Source of the DNA: Aotearoamyces nothofagi
Lineage: Eukaryota > Ascomycota > Leotiomycetes > Leotiales > Tympanidaceae
Assembly (NCBI GenBank): GCA_015345905.1
Contig: JADDTR010000004.1
Span: 1,350,945-1,414,944, forward strand
Length of the DNA stretch: 64,000 bases
Direction of reading: 5' to 3'
The notes under the pieces: model-generated
Seen by the model: only the letters and a program-made list of their open reading frames with translations
Databases searched by the model: none
Told to the model about the DNA's origin: nothing
In this document: positions 21,421 to 33,032 of the stretch, one piece after another
How positions within the stretch are numbered: the first letter of the stretch is position 1
How the letters are laid out: every line of letters starts with the position of its first letter
Program-made: the position numbers and the translations under genes

Positions 21421-24400
21421 GTCATGCTTTGTTCCGCATAGAGGCAGAGGGGCAGAGTCGCAGAGTCGCAGATACTTCTAGATACGACGCAAAACACTGG
21501 GGCGGCGCGGCTTGGCAGAGATGCGCGGGCGGAATGGAATGTGCAGGATAGTACAGGACCGTAGTACGGTACAGTAGTGCAGTAGTACGTACAGCAAGGC
21601 TGGCCTAGCGAGGGTAGCGAGGGTAGCGAGGGATGTTTATCACGGGAGCCAGCGAGGAGCCAGCGAGGAGCCAGCGACCGAGCCAGAGCCAGGTCAAGTC
21701 GACGGGACAGGCGAACGGGGCCTTTTGGGGGGAGGCCCACTCGGAGCCAGACACGCTATATACAGCGTCCGGGCTACGTCGCAGGCGATTGATTTCATCT
21801 GGGCGGGCAGATGCCGCCCAGAACTCTATCGCGCGCGCGTGTGTGTGTAGACGGGGGGAGAGAGCAGCCGTTGCGCTGTTGTGCTGTTAGCAGTGCTTGT
21901 CGCTATTCCTGCGTCGTCCCATGTCGGTCTGAGAGGGTGGTACCAGTGCGTGGTGTATATGTATACAAACGTAATATATATACATCTATATCCATATCCA
22001 TATCCATATCCACGGACCGTGTCTATATATACCATCCGGATTACCATCCATACCACGTCCGTGTATCCGTACTGATATCTGCATAGATACAGTAGACATC
22101 AGATAGATGGGTGATGACAGCGAAAACCGCGCCCCCGGTGCCTCCCTCTGGCTGGCTGGCTGGCATGTTTACGGCACGGTACATGCGTGCATACGTACCC
22201 GAGCAGCCTAGCTCGTCCAGCGATCGACATGCCCGGGCAGCAGAGAATGCCATCATTTCCATGCCCCCGTTTCGTGCCCTCTCTCTCTCTCTCTGTGTGT
22301 CTCTCCCTCTCTCCCTCTCCCCTTCCCTAAAGCGAGCAGAGCCCGACGAGGCACGCGACAGGGCTCCGCTTCTGGCCGGTACGGTACGGTACGGTACGCA
22401 CTGTCGCTGTACTGTGCTGCACAGGCTGTGCAGGACAGTAACTGTATAGGCACAAGCAGCATAAGCAGCACAGTAACTGTATAGGCACAAGCAGCATAAG
22501 CAGCACAGTAACTGTATAGGCACAAGCAGCATAAGCAGCACAGTAACTGTATAGGCACAAGCAGCATAAGCAGCACAGTAACTGTAGGCATAAGCAGCAC
22601 AAGCAGCACAGTAACTGTAGGCATAAGCAGCACAAGCAGCACAGTAACTGTATAGGCATGAGCAGCATAAGCAGCACAAGCTGAAGAACCGCTCGCTCCC
22701 GATGGATCCGGCCGGCCGGCGCCGGCACCAGCAGCTGTGGCACAACTCGGGAGAGCAGGGGTCCTGCGATGCCGCCCGTGGCCCGCCTGGGAGAGGGAGA
22801 AGAGGCAGGGACAAGAGACGAGCGAGGCAGAGAGGTGGAGAGGTAGAGAGGTAGAGAGGTAGAAAGGTAGAGATGTAGAGATATAGAGGCAGAGAGGTAG
22901 CTGAACCAGGCTGCGAGTTACAGTACAGTACAGTACAGTACAGCAGAGCCAGCCAGGGCCAGGTCAGGGCAGATTAGGGTAGGGTAGACAGACGGTGGCT
23001 TGCTTGATTGATTGATGGATGCGAGAGTTAAGTAATCAGCCCCATGGATGGGTCTGTATGAGTGCTGACTGCACTGCACTGCACTGCACTGCACACTGTA
23101 TTGCAATGCGATGCAAATGCAAATGCATCAATGACTGACAGAACGACAGCCCTTTTACCCGACAGCCATGCCCTTCTATACTTCTACCTCTCTATATCTC
23201 CTGCCCTTCTGTCTCTCCTACCCTTCCGCCCTTCTATACATCTGCCCTATTCTATACACTGTATTTATTCCCATCCGTCCGTCCCTGTTTCTATACTATA
23301 CGCTACGTAACCGTGCCCTTGTGGGCATACGTACCGATGAATGCATCCATCGCATCGATTCAAGCAACGGATCAATGGACCCAGATCAATGGATCAGAGC
23401 AAATCAAGCAATTCAACGGGTCGGAGTAAGCAATCAAACAAGGCGAGATTAGATCTCGGGCACGCATGCACGCGACTCGTTGCCCAAAAACCTTAAGACC
23501 GCCCTGTACAGCAAGCAAGTAAAGTATAGCCTGTTCCTCCGGTCGAGGCTTGTCGTGTCGAGCCTCTCCTCTCCTCTTCCTCTTCCTCGCCCTACCGTAG
23601 CCCATACGTCAGTGTCTGGCAGTACGTCAGCCCGCAGCCCGCAGCCCGCAGTCCGCAGTCCGCCCACAGCCCAGAGTGAGCGAGCAGCCCACTTGCAGAG
23701 CAGAGCAGAGCAGAGCCAAGAGCCCCAAAGGCTAAGGCCGGAAACCCGCCCCTGCCTCGGCACCTGGCCTGACCTTCCTCTCGCGAGCCCCATCGCATCG
23801 CATCGCATCGCATCTGCCCCGTGTGTGCGCGCGCGCGCGCCTTTTTCGGGCTTTGATTTTACCTCGAGAGGGCTTAGGCGGATGGGACGCGTCAGATGCA
23901 GGTCGAGGTAGACGAGTACTTTAATCTTGCCCGCTCTTTTCTCTTGCATGTGGCGTCGCTGGTGCTGGTGAGGCACAGGTACGTACTTCTTTTCTTTTCT
24001 GGTCCTGGTCTTACTGCGCTTCAGTGTCCTGTGCTCTGCTCTGCTCTACTCTGCTCTCCCTGCTCTACTCTCCCTGCTCTGTGCTGGACTTGCATGCCAA
24101 GCCAGCCAACCTCCCTCACCTACAGTATGTGCTGTGCTGTCAGCAGAGCCAACCGCCGCAGATCATCAACCCAAAGTGATGCCTGCTCCTGTACAGTGCA
24201 TGCCACTGCCAAGACGCTCCCTGTACGGCACTCACTACAGTACACACTGGCAGCACAGCGAGTGCGGTAGATGGATACTGTAGGTCACAGCAGGGGGCAT
24301 GTACAGTAGAATGCGTATATACGGTACTATACAGTAATATGTACGTACCCGTATCTGATACCTGGTAGGGCACCCGGTATAGTACCCGGTACAATGCACG

Positions 24401-25462
24401 GATCGGTGTATAGCACAGCATCCAGCACACGGTTACCCGAGTCTCTGTCACATGTGCTGCCGACGAGCCGGTGTCGTCCAGCCTCTCTCGCTCTCGCTGT
24501 CGAATGCGACGACTGGACCGTGCCGAGGCAGCCCGGAAGCGCGGCCCGACAAGCAATGATGATGATGAATGAATGAGATGAGATGGGCACGAGCACGAGC
24601 ACGGAACAGCAAGAGCAGCAGCAGCAGCAGCAGCAACAACAATAACAAACAACAACAGCATCGGCAGCCGCCGCCTCAGCTGGAGCAGCAGCCGCAAACC
24701 TCAACGGTTGTTTAAACGAGTGGGCCCACGCATGTAAGGAAGAAATGCATCAATTCACAATTTCACAAAATTCCACAACTTCCACAGGCAACTAGATCCA
24801 ATTCCCACGCCGCCATCCGCATCCCGCCCAACCCTGCCTGCCGCCCCTCCCTCAAAACAAACTCTCCGGCCCCTGAACACGGGGCCCTGGGAGTGGAAGG
24901 CCCGCCCTGAAGCCCGCCCTGAAGCCCGCCCGCCCCTGCCTGACTCGGCCAGGCGCAAGCTCAAGCCAGATACCGGGGTGGGGCGGGGCCGGCATGCGGC
25001 CTCTGCGCCAGCGCCAGCGCGCCCTATACGCGAGCGGAGCGAGAACGAGAGGGAAGGAGCGGGAGCGAGCGAGCGAGCGGCTTGGCAGAAATGAAGGGAT
25101 TTTTTTTTTCTTCCCCTTTCTCATCTCATCTTCCCCTGTACAGTCAGCAGCGGCCTGCTTCCTCCTAGAGAGGTCGGCGCTTCGCGATGCCGCGACGCCG
25201 ATGCGCCGAGGCCGACCGTGCTTGCTGGGCCTAGGTACGGCTGGCCGTGGCTACCATGTCTGCTGTACGGGTGCTCGAAGAGCACTGGCCGCCCTGTTAT
25301 TTATGCCTTGCCTTGCGCTCGACGGTACTTACTGTACAGTTAGTAACTGTGAGTACTGTGCCTGCCCTCGACTGTCCTGCTCTTGCTCTTGTCCTTGCCC
25401 TCGCATGCTCGCACAGTAGAATCTATACCCTGAGGCGATCGGTCATCCCAAGGTGTAGTGTA
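20636..25462. repeat. 4.8 kb simple-repeat belt without genes
   Basis: The stretch is a patchwork of different micro- and minisatellites: TGTA/TGTG/GTGTAA tracts 20735-20895, ggacaggcca repeats ~21040-21076, an AGGC array ~21144-21175, gcagcgg/agtagac repeats ~21370-21420, gcgagggta and gccagcgagga repeats ~21610-21675, tatcca repeats ~21990-22010, CT tracts ~22280-22320, ggtac repeats ~22378-22398, a 35-bp minisatellite 22436-22680, agagaggt repeats ~22830-22880, acagt repeats ~22920-22942, ctgca repeats ~23068-23092, agcccgc and gcaga repeats ~23635-23715, catcg repeats ~23790-23812, tgctct repeats ~24030-24075 and a CAG/CAA tract ~24610-24655. Open frames here are repeat translations and I do not regard any as a gene. 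TACAG/CTGTAC palindromic motifs recur throughout. Confidence 0.75.
22436..22680. repeat. Minisatellite, about seven units of 33-35 bp
   Basis: Unit starts are visible at 22436, 22471, 22506 and 22541 with an exact 35-bp period. Two shorter ~33-bp variants (lacking two bases near the middle) and a final variant follow. Each unit joins cagtaactgta to gcagcataagcagca. The array is open in several frames on the minus strand and encodes Leu/Cys/Ala-rich repeats, which I take as a by-product. Confidence 0.85.
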
Positions 25463-25938
25463 GTGAGGGTATTGTACAGTATTGCCATTCCCCGGTTCTA
25501 CTATCCCTCCTCTGGAATAATCTTGTAAGCCAGGGCAGTTTTCAAGGTTACTAGCAAGGGTATCGACTAGAAATATTAACCAATTGCTGTATAGTATTAA
25601 GAGTAACTCGTCAATCAACTGTTGGCAGTCTGTAAAATATTGATTTACAAGATTATTCAGGAGGAGGATAGTAATATTAAAGAATTATATACACTGCCAA
25701 CAATAACAGTTATTACTACTGTTACTATAAACTTATCAATACTGTCTTAGATTAAATGCAATTTAGAAGCTCTTATATATAGCAATTTGAAAGAGACTAT
25801 AAGAGCTCTTGTTTTCTCTAATAAGTATCTAAAATATAGATACTTAATATATAGAAACAATAGACAGAATAGTAGAATATTTTACTATCGTTATTAAAGT
25901 CAGCTGTAATAATCGACAATACTGTACAATACCCTCAC
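25463..25938. mobile_element. MITE-like element with 22-bp terminal inverted repeats
   Basis: The left end, GTGAGGGTATTGTACAGTAT (25463 onward), recurs as its reverse complement ending at ~25938, with about 22 matching bases. The ~476 bp between the ends are AT-rich, carry no open frame of note and contrast sharply with the GC-rich belt to the left. No convincing target-site duplication is visible (left flank ..tgta, right flank att..), so the exact ends are uncertain. It contains nested inverted repeats. It is non-autonomous by size, and the parent transposon is not in the window. Confidence 0.6.
25500..25672. repeat. Nested 28-29 bp inverted repeat inside the MITE-like block
   Basis: 25500-25528 (actatccctcctc...cttgtaa) and 25645-25672 (ttacaag...gaggatagt) are near-perfect reverse complements enclosing ~116 bp. 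A further inverted pair (ctgttggcagt at ~25619 and actgccaacaa at ~25693) overlaps it. The block could therefore fold into stacked hairpins or be a nested set of MITEs. Confidence 0.65.
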
Positions 25939-26279
25939 ATTCTTTCGCCCTACTATAATTGACAACAGAGAAGCAGAATCCAGCTCGTTCCGATGTATCG
26001 GGTAGTTCCTACCTGTGATCGTCAATATCACGTGTCATCTCCAGATTCCATCTCGTGATCATCACCGGATGACAGTTAATCCGATCGACTTCTCCGCAGT
26101 TTCCCCGCAGCCCGCTCAACTCACTACATATTTCATCACACGCATTGCCCAGATATCCCGTATTGACATTCTTCCTATCTCCCAGAGCGACCGGTTGACA
26201 GGAGACAAATCGCCTCATCTCAAACAGTCTAGATATCGCTGCTGTAGCACTGTCCCGTCGGACCGGCGCAAGTCACACG
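25939..26279. promoter_or_regulatory. Upstream region of the bHLH gene
   Basis: The stretch runs from the right end of the MITE-like block to the ATG at 26280. TCACGTG (26028-26034) contains a CACGTG E-box, a typical bHLH target, ~245 bp upstream of the start. Self-regulation is possible but unproven. A frame at 26015 is out of phase with the gene and is not taken as coding. Confidence 0.45.
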
Positions 26280-27476
26280 ATGGACGCGACCAAGTCAGCT
26301 GCGGCACAGAACAGCGTGGCAAACGGAAAGAAGAGCAAGAAGCGCGTCAGAGTCTTTACCCCTGATGACAGAGGAACACATCGTGTCATCGAGAAGCAAA
26401 GACGAGAGGCTCTCAATGAATGCTTTCTTGTATGTTTAATCTGACTCATCACTTGCAACCAACCCTGGGTCAGAAGGTATCCGGTGTCGGGGCATAGAGT
26501 AGTCTTCATGGAATCTAGAATTGAGCTATATTCTATGTCTCTATTGCCTCTGTTGTACATCATATTTCCCATTTCGTCGCATTTCTCTCCACACCCTATC
26601 GTCTCTGGCATTATTCATCCTGCTCAGGCTAAGTCGGTATGTTAGGAACTTGCCCGCCTTCTCCCGTCACTAGCTCCCGTACGACGTCTGTCGAAGTCCA
26701 TCATTGTAAACGAGAGCATCAAGCACCTGAAGAATCAACATAGCTCACGTCGAAAGGCCGCTCGCGAGATCCGTCTCCTCCTCGCTGAGCGTGACGACCT
26801 TCTTGTCGAGGTGAACGACTGGCGTATGCGGAATGGCCCTATAGACGGCCGCCCTGCCAGGCCGGTCGATGAGTCCGTAATGGAAATCCTCAACGTGGAA
26901 AGGGAAAAGTTTGGAACATTCCCTCACGGGTTTGGAGACAATGGGCCCAGCGTTGAGCAGGAGGAAAAGAAGGGAGAGAGCGAACCCCGAGTAATTGCCA
27001 ATGGAGATAGCCAATATGGCCCCCCTCGTCCTATTATTCCCGATCCAAATGTGAATGGCGATTCGCGGCCGATGAATTTTTCACTATCTCCCGAGTACCC
27101 CTTGCAGGTACCCTTGGAAAACAATGTCCCCGGCATCGTGTACGACAACATGGGGTCGCCTAGGGGGCCGGAATCATTGCCTCGTTTCGAATTTCCGCTC
27201 ATGCCCAAGGAGCCACAAACATACCCAGAAAATGAGCTCTTTACCTGTTTGCCAGAGGAGCCCCAATTCTTGATGGCGCCTTATCCACAAGCGACCTTCA
27301 CTAATTATAATGCGCCGCAAATCCTGTCTTCGAACTCCGCTGTAAGCTTACAAGGGCTTCCACAATTCGCGACGTTCCCCGGGCCTTCCACTTACGAATA
27401 TTTACCTCAGACTGCCCCCAAAACACAGCAGTCGACTCCGCTGAATGACCAGTATAGCCCTGGACTACCAATATAG
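26280..27476 (+). CDS. bHLH transcription factor
   Basis: Exons 26280-26429 and 26646-27476 encode 326 aa. The basic region and helix 1 span the intron: HRVIEKQRREALNECFL, then ELARLLPS. The loop APVRRL and helix 2 SKSIIVNESIKHLKNQ follow, giving a full basic helix-loop-helix at ~36-95 with the E-box-type H..E..RR residues. A Lys/Arg-rich coiled coil (REIRLLLAERDDLLVEVNDW) extends helix 2. The rest (~130-326) is Pro/Asn/Gln-rich and disordered, as in activation regions. The 216-nt intron is long for this window, but its phase is exact and it keeps the HLH intact. It is a nuclear regulator with unknown targets. It lies directly downstream of a MITE-like element and convergent with the transaldolase gene. 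Confidence 0.85.
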
Positions 27477-27644
27477 ACTCATATTGTCAACAATACGCAC
27501 CATTACTTATAATCGAATCATATAATGGTGTATATATTCATTTCCCAGCACTCGACTATCTCTATACTATCAGGTGGCATTGACGTGTGTTCTCTCATCA
27601 ATAAACGAAACCAAATCCGAATATCTGACTCTAGACGAATCACT

Positions 27645-28952
27645 TCAAACCAGCTTTGCTGCATCTTCGATGGCTTGCTTGCTTCTCAGCTCTCCACCCT
27701 TGAACAGCTCAAGAGCGTCAAACAGACGCGCTTTTGTGACTGGGTCAGCCTCGATAGCCTTCTCGAGCTCCGCCCCGTTGTTGGCCAAATAGTCGATATC
27801 AGTGCTTGCAAGCTTCCCATCCCAATCAGCTGCAGCAAGCGGATCTATGCTGGCCAGCTTCGCCAGCCGAGGTGGAGTCGGACCGGCATTGAGATATGGG
27901 TGCGCGGGCTTTGGCTTGCCTTCACCCGGCTGCTTGCTACCATCGTATGGGAGCTTGGCAAGCTCCGCTAGCACCTGTGCCGAGATAGTGGCGTGGTGGG
28001 CACCTAGTTCACCAGCGGCCATTGCCTCCTTAGGAGAGATGAAGCTGATACTGTTAGTACTCTTAACTTTTCCGATATGACGGAGAGGATACATACCTGG
28101 CAGCCTTGACCATGGGCTGCTCTTTACCAGTCTCCTTGTAAAGACGTTTGTATGTCTCAATAATCTGAACAAGCCGAGGGGACATGGTATGTTGTGTGGC
28201 AGGGTCCTCAACATCAGGCCACAGAGATAGATCAGCATGGGCACGAACCTCTGAGTCACATGGTCAGCCTTGTTATGATATAAGGAGAATGTTAGGTACC
28301 ATTATAGTATGGGCTGATGTAAAGACAACCGGCCTGACTGGAAGCAATTGCTTGAGCAAGACTAAATAGAGAAGTGCCGAGTGTTCGAATGCCTTCCTTG
28401 AGCAAAATTGGACCAGCATTCATGGCAGGGCCGGTAGCAGGGATTTTAATACAGAAGCGATCCTTTGAGATCCCGACCTTCTCAAACTCACGTGCATAAG
28501 CACGAGCATGTTCGACAACCTTATCTGTGTCGTAGGCGTGGAAGGGAGAGGTTTGTAAGAGGACGCGGCCTTGGATGTTATCAATATTTGCGGCGCAAAG
28601 GAGTACACTCTTAATTTGAAATTCTGTCAGACTTCTGTTTAGAGATGGGAGCAATGCTGTTACTGACGATGCGTGTGAGCACGGCTTCCCAGCCCTGGTC
28701 TTTGTATTCCTTCACTGCATTGAGGAAGAGTTCTCGGTTTTCTGGTACAGACATCTGCTCATTAACGAGGAGTTGGTTGCTCGTCTGGTTGTGGGGTTTA
28801 AACGGGAGGCTTTTGGCAAAGGTCGGGTCCATAGAATCGACATCGACGTTCACTATCCGACGTTAGTTATTGAGCTCGAGTTGGATTGGCATGGCAAGCG
28901 CACGCTCTTGCTCGAGCTTCTCGAGCCAGGAGGTTGTCTCTAGGCTTCCCAT
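27645..28952 (-). CDS. Transaldolase family enzyme
   Basis: Five exons (28952-28904, 28852-28668, 28609-28300, 28250-28097, 28044-27645) encode 365 aa. The start MGSLETTSWLEKLEQE leads into VDVDSMDPTFA, KPHNQTSNQ and ELFLNAVKEYKDQGWEAVLTRI, then the barrel strands GRVLLQTSPFHAYDT and RFCIKIPATGPAMNA, where the Lys in KIPAT is the Schiff-base residue. SQAGCLYISPYYN and VRAHADL close the barrel. The C-terminal ~90 residues form a helical extension beyond the usual ~320-aa transaldolase. Transaldolase moves a dihydroxyacetone unit between sugar phosphates in the cytosolic pentose phosphate pathway. The variant with this tail may be a paralogue rather than the main enzyme. The second intron acceptor was chosen because it gives ISVLLCAANID without a gap. 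Confidence 0.85.
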
Positions 28953-30302
28953 TTTGACTGTCGTGGTTAAGAGGATTGATGGGGTGGTAGTCCGAATGCT
29001 AGAGGTGATATGATAATGTTAGAGAGTCTGGCGGGATAGAGAATGCCATCGAAGGACTTTATATATGGAATTGTGCAACCATGGCCACGTGTATATGAGC
29101 TCTCAATACAGACATATGTACATATTCCAGCGGGGAAGTCGCGCACCGATACACACAGGGCACGCATGATTTTTGAAGTCCCGATACGCCTTGCCCACCA
29201 TAGATGTGTAGTGAAGCACACCTGGCCTCGCTAACAGGACGGCCTAGTAGCGATAAGGATATAGCACGCTGACACACACAGGGCAGTGCGGAGAAGACGG
29301 CGGGAAGAAGAGGCTGAGGGTGTGGTTGCGGTGCTGGCTAGACAATGATTGCTACGTGCCTATAGGATATGCCCTGTACAGCACCGGTGAGGCCCTGTAC
29401 AGCGCACCCTATGCCCTGTGCAGCGCACCCTATGCCCTGTGCAGCACACCTGAAGTCCTGTGCAGCACACCTGAAGTCCTGTACAGCGCACCCTATGCCC
29501 TGTGCAGCACACCCTAAGTCCTGCGCAGGCTCTTCTGATCCTGCACAGGGCCACCTGCACACCTGTATGCTGCGGCCAAATCCCCACTGAGCAGCCTGTG
29601 CAGGGCCACCTCTATGCAACAGCTAAATCCCCATAGCAGCATCGGCAAACCCTGACGGGCCTCTAGATGCGCGCCGTGGCGTCGCCATAGCGCTCTCGCG
29701 TCTACCACGCCGGTATCTCAGGCTGCGTCCTGTACAGGTCCCCTGGCCTCCTCCATACTTCCCACGGCCACCGGTCACCGGCCACGTCAGCTGACCTGCA
29801 CGGCTTCGAGAACCGTCCCACGATCCCCATCGTTCCATATCCCCACTTCCCCGCACTTCACCCAGCAGTAGTCGACATGGACCTGGACCGTGCGCTGAGA
29901 CTGACCTGCACAGGCACGATGAAGCCACGAACACGTATCGGCCAATCCCGTCTGCAGTTCGAGAACCTCCTCGTCTGGATGTGTACGGGTTGTATGGAGC
30001 TTGGCCTCATGTCATGTAGGCGTGTAATCAGCTCACAAGAGACCTGATAGCGAAGCTGTACTTGTCCGGGGAATAGTGTGTCGTAATACCCTCTGGCGGA
30101 CAGTGGCGGGCCATGTCGACCTTGATGGTGTCCGGCGTTATACCCGACATGAACTTACTCTCGCTCCACCCTTGCCATTCTACCCCAGGTTCCCCGTACT
30201 CTATGCCTTCATATGCCCAGGTCCACTTTACTATAAGATGGTCCTGCTCCGCCCCATCCCTCTGCATCCACGTCCCCATGCTACGTGTCCTCCAAACACA
30301 TC
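28953..30302. other. Intergenic region between the transaldolase and the sugar transporter
   Basis: The stretch holds the transaldolase promoter (28953-29250, with CACGTG at ~29094), a 21-bp minisatellite (29371-29540) and the transporter promoter (to 30302). No gene-like frame is visible; the open frames over the minisatellite are repeat translations. Confidence 0.5.
29371..29540. repeat. Minisatellite, about eight units of 21 bp
   Basis: Units begin at 29371, 29392, 29413, 29434, 29455, 29476, 29497 and 29518, an exact 21-bp period. The core is (g)ccctgt(a/g)cagc(g/a)cacc. Variation is mainly CTGTACAG against CTGTGCAG. Because 21 is a multiple of three the array stays open in several frames. 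Degraded copies continue to ~29610. Confidence 0.85.
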
Positions 30303-33032
30303 ATGTCGACTCCCAATTCGATATCAGACGCTAAGAAGGTCGACGTCAACCACGTCGAGGAGAACAGTGATCACATTGCTGTTGCGGATTATAGCCGCAA
30401 TGTGAACGCAAAGTACGGATGAAGTCTATCCCCTCAGTCCGATACAGCTGACAAGAAAACAGGATCCGCAATCCCCTCGCCGACTTATCCAAAGAGGCTC
30501 TCCTGACTGGCGTTCTGGCCTTTTGTACAGACCATGGACTGCTGGATAAATTAAAGACTTTTGAGAAAGGAGCTCTCGTCGCACAGTCTCCAAATGATTT
30601 TGAAAACCTGGCTGAGCTGGACGAGGATGAGAAATATCATCTTCGGCGGGAGATTACTCGTAAGTCTGCTAGCACTTTCAGAGCAGCTTGGATACAGCTG
30701 ACGTGAAGTTCTCATAGATAAGTGGCATCTTCCAAAGGCCCTGTACTACACTATTATAGTATGCTCTCTGGGCTCTGCCATCCAGTGAGTGACCGTGACG
30801 CACTTCTTTGAATACAGCACTGACTTCAGGCAGGGGATGGGATAGCACGGGTGCGAATGGAGCGAATCTTTCGTTTCCGGCGGAATTCGGCATTGAAGAC
30901 AATACTTGGCTGGTGGGATTTGTTAACTCTGCGTGAGTATACTTGCGTAGTTGACCAGGTCTATTAGCTTCTGACAAGTAGACTTTAGACCTACAGTCTT
31001 CGGCTTAGCTAGGTATGGAACCCTGGGCTTGCTTGAAGCATCACTTTGAGCTTCAAAAATGCCTCTATATTAACCCAGCTCCTCTAGTTCCTGGCTAGCC
31101 GACCCCCTGAATAACTGGCTCGGCCGCAGAGGCGTGATCTTCTTCAGCGGATTATTGTAAGCTTCCTCGAAAGGTTCATTGATGTTCACGAAGTAATGAA
31201 GTCATAGCTGCGTCTTTCCAGTTCTCGGACAGGCCTTTACGCATACCTGGTGGAGTCTATTGATATGTCGCCTTCTCATGGGAATTGGTACGTATATCAA
31301 CTGCCTGTGATGGAAGATCACTACTCATCACGTCTTGCAGGTATGGGAATAAAGACAACAACTATCCCGATCATGACATCCGAAACATCTCCTGCTCCCG
31401 TCCGTGGTGGCCTTGTCATGAGTTTTCAGCTATGGGTAGCCTTCGGTACCTTCATGTAAGAGATGAAGACTTCTCTATTGTTCCTTCATATCCTAACCAG
31501 ATCCTCCAGTGGTTTCGCTTCAAATCTTGTCTTCTATCGAGTCGGCATTCTAGCTTGGCGCTTCCAGCTAGCAGCAGCATTTGCACCTGCCATCCCAATC
31601 CTGATATTCATCTGGTTCTGTCCTGGTACGCAGATCATCCATTCCAGTGGTTATTTCTCTCTTTTTCTGACGCTGAATCCTAGAATCCCCGAGATGGCTA
31701 CTCAAGAAAGGCCGCTATGAAGAATCCTTCCTCTCTTTCTGCCGCCTGCGCAACTCCGAAATCCAAGCCGCTCGAGACCTCGTACGTCATTCCCAATGAA
31801 AAGGTTACAAAACAGCCCCTCTGAACTGACCTGACCTTGACAGTACTACGCGCATAGCCAATTTGTTGAAGAACTCCATGCCTTTGGCTCCTCGACCCTC
31901 CTACACCGCATGGCCGACCTCTTCGTTGTCCCGCGCCTCCGCCGCGCCACGCTCGGCGGCGCCATCGTAATGATAGCACAGCAATTCTCCGGCATCAACA
32001 TCATGTCATTCTACTCCTCGACCATCTTCCAACAAGCCGGCTACGACTCCAAGCAATGCCTTCTCGCCTCTCTCGGCTTCGGTGCCATAACTTTCGTCTT
32101 TGCCTTCCCCGCCATCTGGACCATTGACACATTCGGCCGAAGGAACCTATTGCTGTTCACCTTCCCCAATATGGCGTGGTGTTTGCTGGCCGCCGGCTGT
32201 TGCTTCTTGATGCCCACTGGCAACGAGGCGAGATTGCCGCTCATTGCGTTCTTCATCTATCTTTTCGCCGCGTTTTATTCGCCTGGTATGCCCCCCCCAT
32301 CCCTATCTTATCTGATCTGCGCCTGCCCCTCGAAGACGGAGAGCAAGGCAGCTTGTACAGAGATGGGAACTGATTCGAGGAACCAGGAATCGGACCGGTG
32401 CCGAATGTCTATGCGGCGGAATGCTTCCCGCTCTCGCATCGGGAGATCGGGGTTGCGTTTTCGGTGTTTGTGAATAATACCCTCTCGACGATCTTGTCAT
32501 TGACTTTCCCGTCCATCTTGGCCGGTATTACTCCTACTGGAGGTGTGTTACCTAGAACTGTGCCCCATCTGTGTGACTGTGCAGCTTTCTAATCGTCTTT
32601 CTCGTAGCGTTTGGCTTCTATGCGGGCCTCAACATCCTTGCGTTCGTGGTGATATTCTTCTTTTTGCCGGAGACGAAGTAAGGTTTTCTCTTTTCTCTGT
32701 GCCCTCCCTCCCGTTATTTCTGCTGCAAAAAAAAATAATTGAAAAAAGAAAAGAAAGAAAGGCAAAGGAGATAAAAGAGAAGAAAAGAAGCCTATTGAGC
32801 AATAAAAAGTACGAGGAACCAACTGACACGGCGCAGACAACGCTCTCTTGAAGAACTAGACTACATCTTCGGTGTGCCCACGCTCCGCCACGCCAGCTAC
32901 CAACTGCGCACATGGCTCCCCTGGTTCGTCAAGCGATATATCCTCTTCCAGACCAAAGCGCGTCTGGAGCCGCTCTATCATCTCGAGGGCTTTACGGGCG
33001 GCACGCCGAATGAGGTGCTTGCTGGCCACTGA
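30303..33032 (+). CDS. MFS sugar porter (SP family), 14 exons
   Basis: Exons: 30303-30412, 30463-30659, 30718-30784, 30834-30932, 30989-31012, 31088-31156, 31208-31287, 31341-31455, 31501-31625, 31684-31781, 31844-32285, 32387-32542, 32608-32677 and 32837-33032; 615 aa. A ~100-residue cytoplasmic N-terminus is followed by twelve predicted helices. Sugar-porter marks are GWDSTGANGANLSFP after TM1, NNWLGRRGVIF (loop 2-3 GRR motif), ESPRWLLKKGR at the end of TM6, QQFSGINIMSFYSSTIF in TM7, DTFGRRNLLL in loop 8-9 and PETK at the end of TM12. It should import a sugar or related polyol or glycoside with protons at the plasma membrane. Its gene lies 0.8 kb upstream of the GH78 rhamnosidase on the same strand. 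Exon 5 is a 24-nt micro-exon needed to keep the frame. Confidence 0.85.

Noticed and set aside
20985-21740. 251-codon minus-strand frame
   Set aside because: It covers AGGC and other simple repeats, with no motif and no splice-supported partner.
22436-22680. CRISPR-like array
   Set aside because: The units are contiguous without unique spacers, and the genome is fungal.
22041-22814. 257-codon minus-strand frame rich in Cys/Leu/Tyr
   Set aside because: It is a translation of the 35-bp minisatellite and flanking simple repeats.
29338-29619. Cys/Ala/Gln repeat-protein frames
   Set aside because: The 21-bp minisatellite is a multiple of three and leaves several frames open at once on both strands.
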